From contig JAFRST010000061.1 of the NCBI GenBank assembly GCA_017427465.1, positions 1 to 64,000 of the forward strand: DNA of 64,000 bases. The letters run 5' to 3'. Made by a program: the position numbers and the translations under genes. This document shows, one piece after another, positions 59,900-64,000 of this stretch (positions within the stretch are counted from its first letter, which is position 1; every line of letters begins with the position of its first letter). Below the pieces are notes generated by a model, which saw only the letters and a program-made list of their open reading frames with translations, had not been told where the DNA came from and did no database searches. Source of the stretch: Clostridiales bacterium (GTDB lineage Bacteria > Bacillota > Clostridia > Saccharofermentanales > Saccharofermentanaceae).

Positions 59900-61471
59900 T
59901 TATTTAGCAACGTCAGTTGCCCTCGTCTCTCTTATGACGTTCACTTTTATCTGTCCGGGATAATCGAGTTCATCCTCAATCTTCTTGCAAATATCACGAG
60001 CTTTAAGCGTCATCTCATCATCTGATACCTTATCAGGTGAAACGATAACACGAATCTCTCTGCCTGCCTGGATGGCGAAGCTCTTTTCAACACCCTCGAA
60101 GCTTGTAGCGATTTCCTCAAGCTTCTCGATTCTCTTGATGTATGTCTCGAGATTCTCTCTTCTGGCACCGGGCCTTGCAGCTGAAATAGCATCTGCAGCA
60201 GCTACAAGTACAGCTTCTGCAGTAAGAGGCTCAACATCACCGTGATGCGCCTCTATGCAGTTAATAACTGCGGGGCTCTCATGATACTTCTTGGCGATCT
60301 CAACACCGAGCTGGATATGTGTTCCTTCCTGCTCGAAGTCAACTGCCTTACCGATATCATGCAAAAGGCCGCCGCGCCTTGCAAGATTACTGTCAAGTCC
60401 GAGCTCGTCCGCCATCATTGCAGCGATCCAGGAAACTTCTATGGAATGCTGCAGTACGTTCTGTCCGTACGATGTGCGGTAATGAAGACGTCCCAAAAGC
60501 TTGATAACTTCCGGATGCAGGTTCATTACACCGGTATCAAAGGCTGCCTTCTCGCCCTCGGATTTAATAGTCTGATTGAGTTCCTTCTTTGCCTTGCCGG
60601 CCATTTCTTCGATTCTGGCCGGGTGGATTCTACCGTCAGCTACAAGTCTTTCGATCGTTAATCTTGCGATCTCTCTTCTGATAGGATCGAACGACGAAAG
60701 TACGATTGCTTCAGGTGTATCGTCGATAATCAGATCGACGCCCGTAATTGTCTCGATTGCTCTGATGTTTCTTCCCTCACGACCGATGATTCTACCCTTC
60801 ATCTCGTCATTAGGGAGGCTGACTACAGATACAGTGACTTCAGAGACGTAATCAGATGCATAACGCTGGATAGCGTTTACGATAATGTCTTTAGCGACCT
60901 TATCGGCATCCTGTTTGGTCTTTTCTTCCATCTGCTTGAGCATTACAGCCATATCATGCGTATATTCGCGCTTTGCTTCATCAAGTACTAAGCTTCTGGC
61001 ATCTGCAACAGTAAGACCTGATACTTTCTCAAGTTCAGTCTTCTTACGCTGCTCGTAATCCTTGGCTCTTGCTTCGAGTTCCGCAACATTCTGCTGACGT
61101 CTCTCGATTTCCTCCTGCTTGCGCTCACAATTAGCTTCAATACGATTGATATTCTCTTCTTTTTGTTCAAGCTTATTGCGTTCTTTTGCAAGCTCCTGTT
61201 TCTTCTCCCTGGCTTCACGCTCTAATTCAGAACGTACCCTGGAGACTTCTTCCTTTGCCTGCAAAAGCAAATCCCGTTTGTTGTTTTCCGCTTCCTTCTG
61301 TGCATTTGCGAGAAGCACATTGCTTTCCTCCTTCGATTTGGCAATGTCCTCCGCAAGTCTTTTTTGTTCACCAGATATACCTGACTTAAAATAGACTGCT
61401 GCAATTATAATACCCAGAATAAGACCAACAACGCCCGCGATTATTACAACGTATAACGATACTTGTGGCAC
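59900..61471 (-). CDS. rny: Ribonuclease Y
   Basis: A membrane-anchored endoribonuclease that initiates mRNA decay. Start is GTG at 61471 (GGAGG 11 nt upstream), giving 523 aa as expected; the open frame to 61537 is not supported. N-terminal TM helix (about 4-26), a long coiled coil (about 35-190), a KH domain ([16 protein letters not shown]) and an HD domain ([27 protein letters not shown]). A strong promoter and a leader hairpin precede it. Confidence 0.96.
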   Translation of the reverse strand: MPQVSLYVVIIAGVVGLILGIIIAAVYFKSGISGEQKRLAEDIAKSKEESNVLLANAQKEAENNKRDLLLQAKEEVSRVRSELEREAREKKQELAKERNKLEQKEENINRIEANCERKQEEIERRQQNVAELEARAKDYEQRKKTELEKVSGLTVADARSLVLDEAKREYTHDMAVMLKQMEEKTKQDADKVAKDIIVNAIQRYASDYVSEVTVSVVSLPNDEMKGRIIGREGRNIRAIETITGVDLIIDDTPEAIVLSSFDPIRREIARLTIERLVADGRIHPARIEEMAGKAKKELNQTIKSEGEKAAFDTGVMNLHPEVIKLLGRLHYRTSYGQNVLQHSIEVSWIAAMMADELGLDSNLARRGGLLHDIGKAVDFEQEGTHIQLGVEIAKKYHESPAVINCIEAHHGDVEPLTAEAVLVAAADAISAARPGARRENLETYIKRIEKLEEIATSFEGVEKSFAIQAGREIRVIVSPDKVSDDEMTLKARDICKKIEDELDYPGQIKVNVIRETRATDVAK

Positions 61472-61518
61472 GTTGGTACTCACCTCCAAAAAATATTTAG
61501 TTGTCAAAGAACGTATAA

Positions 61519-61538
61519 AATGGCTCTGACAAGCCATT
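61519..61538 (-). promoter_or_regulatory. Hairpin in the rny leader
   Basis: A perfect 7-bp stem AATGGCT/AGCCATT with a 6-nt loop lies about 10 nt beyond the predicted start of transcription. It could be a target for RNase Y autoregulation; that is inference. Confidence 0.4.
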
Positions 61539-61542
61539 GAAT

Positions 61543-61571
61543 ATTGTAGAAATAAATGCCCTATCTGTCAA
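61543..61571 (-). promoter_or_regulatory. rny promoter
   Basis: On the minus strand a perfect TTGACA (61566-61571), a 17-nt spacer and TACAAT (61543-61548). Confidence 0.8.
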
Positions 61572-61577
61572 TAATTT

Positions 61578-61585
61578 GTTAGAAT
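61578..61585 (+). promoter_or_regulatory. Extended -10 promoter of the RluA-family gene, predicting a leaderless mRNA
   Basis: TTTGTTAGAAT contains the extended -10 TGTTAGAAT (TAGAAT at 61580-61585). The ATG begins 7 nt after the hexamer, and no Shine-Dalgarno is present. The geometry is the same as for the helicase gene at 46664. Confidence 0.55.
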
Positions 61586-61591
61586 GTAACA

Positions 61592-62494
61592 ATGAAAATT
61601 ATTTATTTTGTTCAAAATGAATATAACGGCTGCGAGATCCAGCAGGTTATGAGGCGCGAATTTCAGATGAGCACCACATGGGTCAAGCGTGTAAAACTAT
61701 ACGGGACAGTAGAACTTAACGACGTTCATGCCCGTGTCAAAGACAGGGTTCAGACCGGTGACAAGCTCTATTTTGAATACGAGGACAATTCGGAAAGCTT
61801 AACTCCACCTCCGAATGTCAGCATTATGTTCGAAAATGAACACTATGCCGTCGTAAACAAGCCAGCCGGAATGGTAACACACCCTTCTCACGGCCATCTT
61901 GAGGATTCTCTCCTTACAAGCCTGTCTGACAAGACCTTACACCCCGTCATGCGTCTGGACAGGGAGACCTCAGGCCTTCTTATCGTCGCCAAGGACGGCT
62001 ATGCCCACAATATGCTGGTAACAGCTGCAGATATCAAGAAGCGTTACCTCGCTCTTTGCTACGGCAGGTTCGAGCCTTCCGAAGGGACTATGTCCTTCCC
62101 TATCGCAAGGCGCCCCAACTCCGTCATGATAAGAGACTGTGTTCCTGACGGAAAGCCTTCTGTCACTCATTACAAGACATTAGACTATTTCGAAAAAGCA
62201 GGAATCTCACTTGTGGAATTCGAGCTTGAGACCGGCAGATGCCACCAGATAAGGACCCACTGCTGCCATGTAGGGCATCCGCTCCTGGGTGACGGGCTTT
62301 ATGGTCCTCTGTCAGACGATAATCCTAATGAATCACTGAAAGACCTTGCACTCATCTACGATGAGAAGATCGGCCGTGTAGCGCTTCACGCCTACAGAAT
62401 CGAATACATAGATCCCTTCGATGAAGACAAAGTAAAAGTATTCGAAGCAGAGCTTCCTGATGATATGCAAAAGGTTATAGAAGGGTTATCTTGA
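61592..62494 (+). CDS. RluA-family pseudouridine synthase with S4-like N-terminus
   Basis: A 300-aa enzyme. Residues 1-70 are S4-like (STTWVKRVKLYGTVELNDVH). YAVVNKPAGMVTHPSHGH, the catalytic VMRLDRETSGLLIVA and LETGRCHQIRTHCCHVGHP follow. The fourth pseudouridine synthase in this window. Its promoter overlaps that of the divergent rny. Its stop codon directly abuts the recN stop. Confidence 0.92.
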   Translation: MKIIYFVQNEYNGCEIQQVMRREFQMSTTWVKRVKLYGTVELNDVHARVKDRVQTGDKLYFEYEDNSESLTPPPNVSIMFENEHYAVVNKPAGMVTHPSHGHLEDSLLTSLSDKTLHPVMRLDRETSGLLIVAKDGYAHNMLVTAADIKKRYLALCYGRFEPSEGTMSFPIARRPNSVMIRDCVPDGKPSVTHYKTLDYFEKAGISLVEFELETGRCHQIRTHCCHVGHPLLGDGLYGPLSDDNPNESLKDLALIYDEKIGRVALHAYRIEYIDPFDEDKVKVFEAELPDDMQKVIEGLS

Positions 62495-64000
62495 TCAGTT
62501 AAGCGATTTTATCAGATCTTCCGCGAGTCTTAATGATGACTCGGAATCGCTTCCCGACAGGAGTCTGGAGACCTCTTTGATCTTCCCTTCTTTATCGAGC
62601 TCGGTGCACAGTGTCTCTGTATTGCCCGCTACAACATTCTTCGTAAGAACGAATCCCTTATCTGATGCTGCTGCGATCTGCGCAGTATGAGTTACGCACA
62701 GAGCCTGGTGATCGGCAGAGATTGCCTTGAGTTTGTTAGCGATAGCCAAAGAGGCTTTGCCGGATACGCCTGTATCAATCTCATCAAATATCAGTGTCGG
62801 AATGAGATCCACGCGGCTCAATACATTCTTTACCGCAAGCATGATCCTTGAAGCTTCACCGCCTGATACGATCGCGGAAAGAGGTCTTACTTCCTGTCCC
62901 GGGTTAGCACTGAAGCGGAATGCTATATCATCGATGCCAGCCATTGAGAAGAACTTGGCTTTCTCTCTTCTTACGAAGCTGACTTCGAATACTGCATTTG
63001 GCATCTCAAGATCAGCAAGTTCTTTGGTGATAGCCTTTTCGAGTTGCTTGGCATAGCTCTTGCGCTCTGAAGAAAGCTTTTCAGCCAGATCGAGAAGTTC
63101 CTTCTCCTTGACGGCGCGCTGCTTTTTAAGTTCCTGAAGGATATCCTTATTCTTTTCTATCGCATCAAGTTCGGACTTGGAATCAGAGGCGAACTTATTT
63201 ATCTCGGCTATTGTCGCGCCATATTTAGCCTTAAGCTCGTAGAGAAGGCCTATACGCTGTTCTGTGCGCTCTTTCAAACCCTCATCGTAATTACGGTCAG
63301 ATAAGACCTTGTCGACATCAGAAGCAAGCGCATCCAGATCCAATGCCAGAGCCTGTGCTCGTTCGGCAATCTCCTTTAAGGTCTCGTCATTCTGGGAAGC
63401 TTTAAGCAATTCACGGCTCGCCTGATTTACGGACTGGACGGGACTTTGATAGTTATTCTCGGTATTAAGAAGATCTCCCGCGTTTTTAAGGCTCTCGAAA
63501 AGGATCTCATTCTGGGACAGCCTCTTCTTAGTGGCATGAAGTTCCTCTTCCTCACCATCTTTGAATCCTGCAGCTTCTATCTCACTTACTGCAAACTCAA
63601 GGTAATCACGGCGGCGTTCAAGATAATCAGGAGACGAGGATATCTCCTTGATGCGAAGTGCCAGATCCTTAAATGACTGAAGGCTCTTAACATATTCCTG
63701 ATGAAGGCTTACACACTTGTCTCCTGCAAATCTGTCGAGGAGTTTGACATGCGTACTCTCATCAAAAATCGCCTGTGTATCGTGCTGGCCGTGGATATCG
63801 ACAAGCCTGGAAGAGATCTCTCTTAAAATGCTGTTAGTAACACCAGTGCCGTTTACTCTTGCGACAGATTTACCGCTGTCATAAACGGTACGGCTGATGA
63901 TGAGCATCCCGTCGTTATCTTCTATTCCGTTGTCAGAAAGAAATCCCGCGAAATCTTTGTCCTTTAAGTCAGAACAATCAAATACCGCTTCGGCAAAGCA
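62495..64000 (-). CDS. recN: DNA repair protein RecN, 5' end outside the window
   Basis: An SMC-like ATPase in double-strand-break repair. The frame is open to the window edge, with the RecN-like strand VFDCSDLKDKDFAGFL visible before residue M at 63907. Walker A is therefore missing off the edge. Visible are SRLVDIHGQHDTQAIFD, a long coiled coil, the ABC signature LSAIVSGGEASRIMLA and Walker B LIFDEIDTGVSGKAS. About 500 codons of the usual 560 or so are present. Confidence 0.94.
   Translation of the reverse strand, partial: CFAEAVFDCSDLKDKDFAGFLSDNGIEDNDGMLIISRTVYDSGKSVARVNGTGVTNSILREISSRLVDIHGQHDTQAIFDESTHVKLLDRFAGDKCVSLHQEYVKSLQSFKDLALRIKEISSSPDYLERRRDYLEFAVSEIEAAGFKDGEEEELHATKKRLSQNEILFESLKNAGDLLNTENNYQSPVQSVNQASRELLKASQNDETLKEIAERAQALALDLDALASDVDKVLSDRNYDEGLKERTEQRIGLLYELKAKYGATIAEINKFASDSKSELDAIEKNKDILQELKKQRAVKEKELLDLAEKLSSERKSYAKQLEKAITKELADLEMPNAVFEVSFVRREKAKFFSMAGIDDIAFRFSANPGQEVRPLSAIVSGGEASRIMLAVKNVLSRVDLIPTLIFDEIDTGVSGKASLAIANKLKAISADHQALCVTHTAQIAAASDKGFVLTKNVVAGNTETLCTELDKEGKIKEVSRLLSGSDSESSLRLAEDLIKSLN

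Overview
The window looks like chromosome of a mid-GC, fibre-degrading member of the Clostridia (Bacillota). The evidence is a 4Fe-4S IspH fused to ribosomal protein S1, RNase Y/YmdB, PgpH, ScpA/ScpB and RarA, strong AGGAGG ribosome binding sites with frequent TTG starts, GH51 and GH10 hemicellulases, and many small lipoproteins. Genus is not resolvable by eye; a gut or rumen Oscillospiraceae/Saccharofermentans-like organism would fit. No prophage, IS element or CRISPR array was seen. Most genes are on the minus strand.

Layout. 1-297 is the 5' part of rpsB, which stops resembling S2 after about 64 codons. 527-2595 is a thyA - histidine phosphatase - folA operon. 2701-2881 holds two tRNA-Pro genes, one with the unusual AGG anticodon. 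3021-11948 reads as one long minus-strand housekeeping operon: ileS, an M50 protease, scpA, scpB, an RpiR regulator, cmk and ispH-S1. 12014-17061 has a pseudouridine synthase, an rRNA-type methyltransferase and three related lipoproteins, facing a plus-strand response regulator/histidine kinase/RsuA-type synthase operon (17212-20413). 20463-26296 is clpX - ROK kinase - valS - membrane protein. 26425-29991 is glyA - rarA - lipoprotein - dtd. 30074-33473 is a sulfur-relay operon: cysteine desulfurase, thiI and an AIR-synthase-like protein.

The most unusual region is 33598-40669. A minus-strand cluster there encodes an ECF-type sigma factor continuous with a transmembrane segment and a large extracytoplasmic part made of two tandem repeats that look RsiV-like. 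Around it are a CAP-domain lipoprotein, a lipoprotein sharing its N-terminal module, a small lipoprotein, a 41-residue peptide, a DUF3795 protein and a zinc-ribbon membrane protein. Three genes carry an almost identical promoter/leader cassette of about 50 bases with a CGTC -10-like element and a GATGA-TCATC hairpin. I infer a self-regulated membrane-tethered sigma factor and its local regulon.

40796-50229 carries carbohydrate genes (GH51 arabinofuranosidase, AraC regulator, GH10 xylanase), a PEBP-domain lipoprotein, a YegP-like protein, tRNA-Leu next to an AT-rich islet, and a nuclease-helicase fusion on an apparently leaderless mRNA. 50432-51874 has two convergent lipoproteins. 51910-59610 is a ymdB - lspA - rluD-like - phoH - pgpH - ybeY/era fusion - recO operon. 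59900-61471 is rny, preceded downstream by a large inverted repeat. The window ends with a second leaderless-looking pseudouridine synthase and a 5'-truncated recN.
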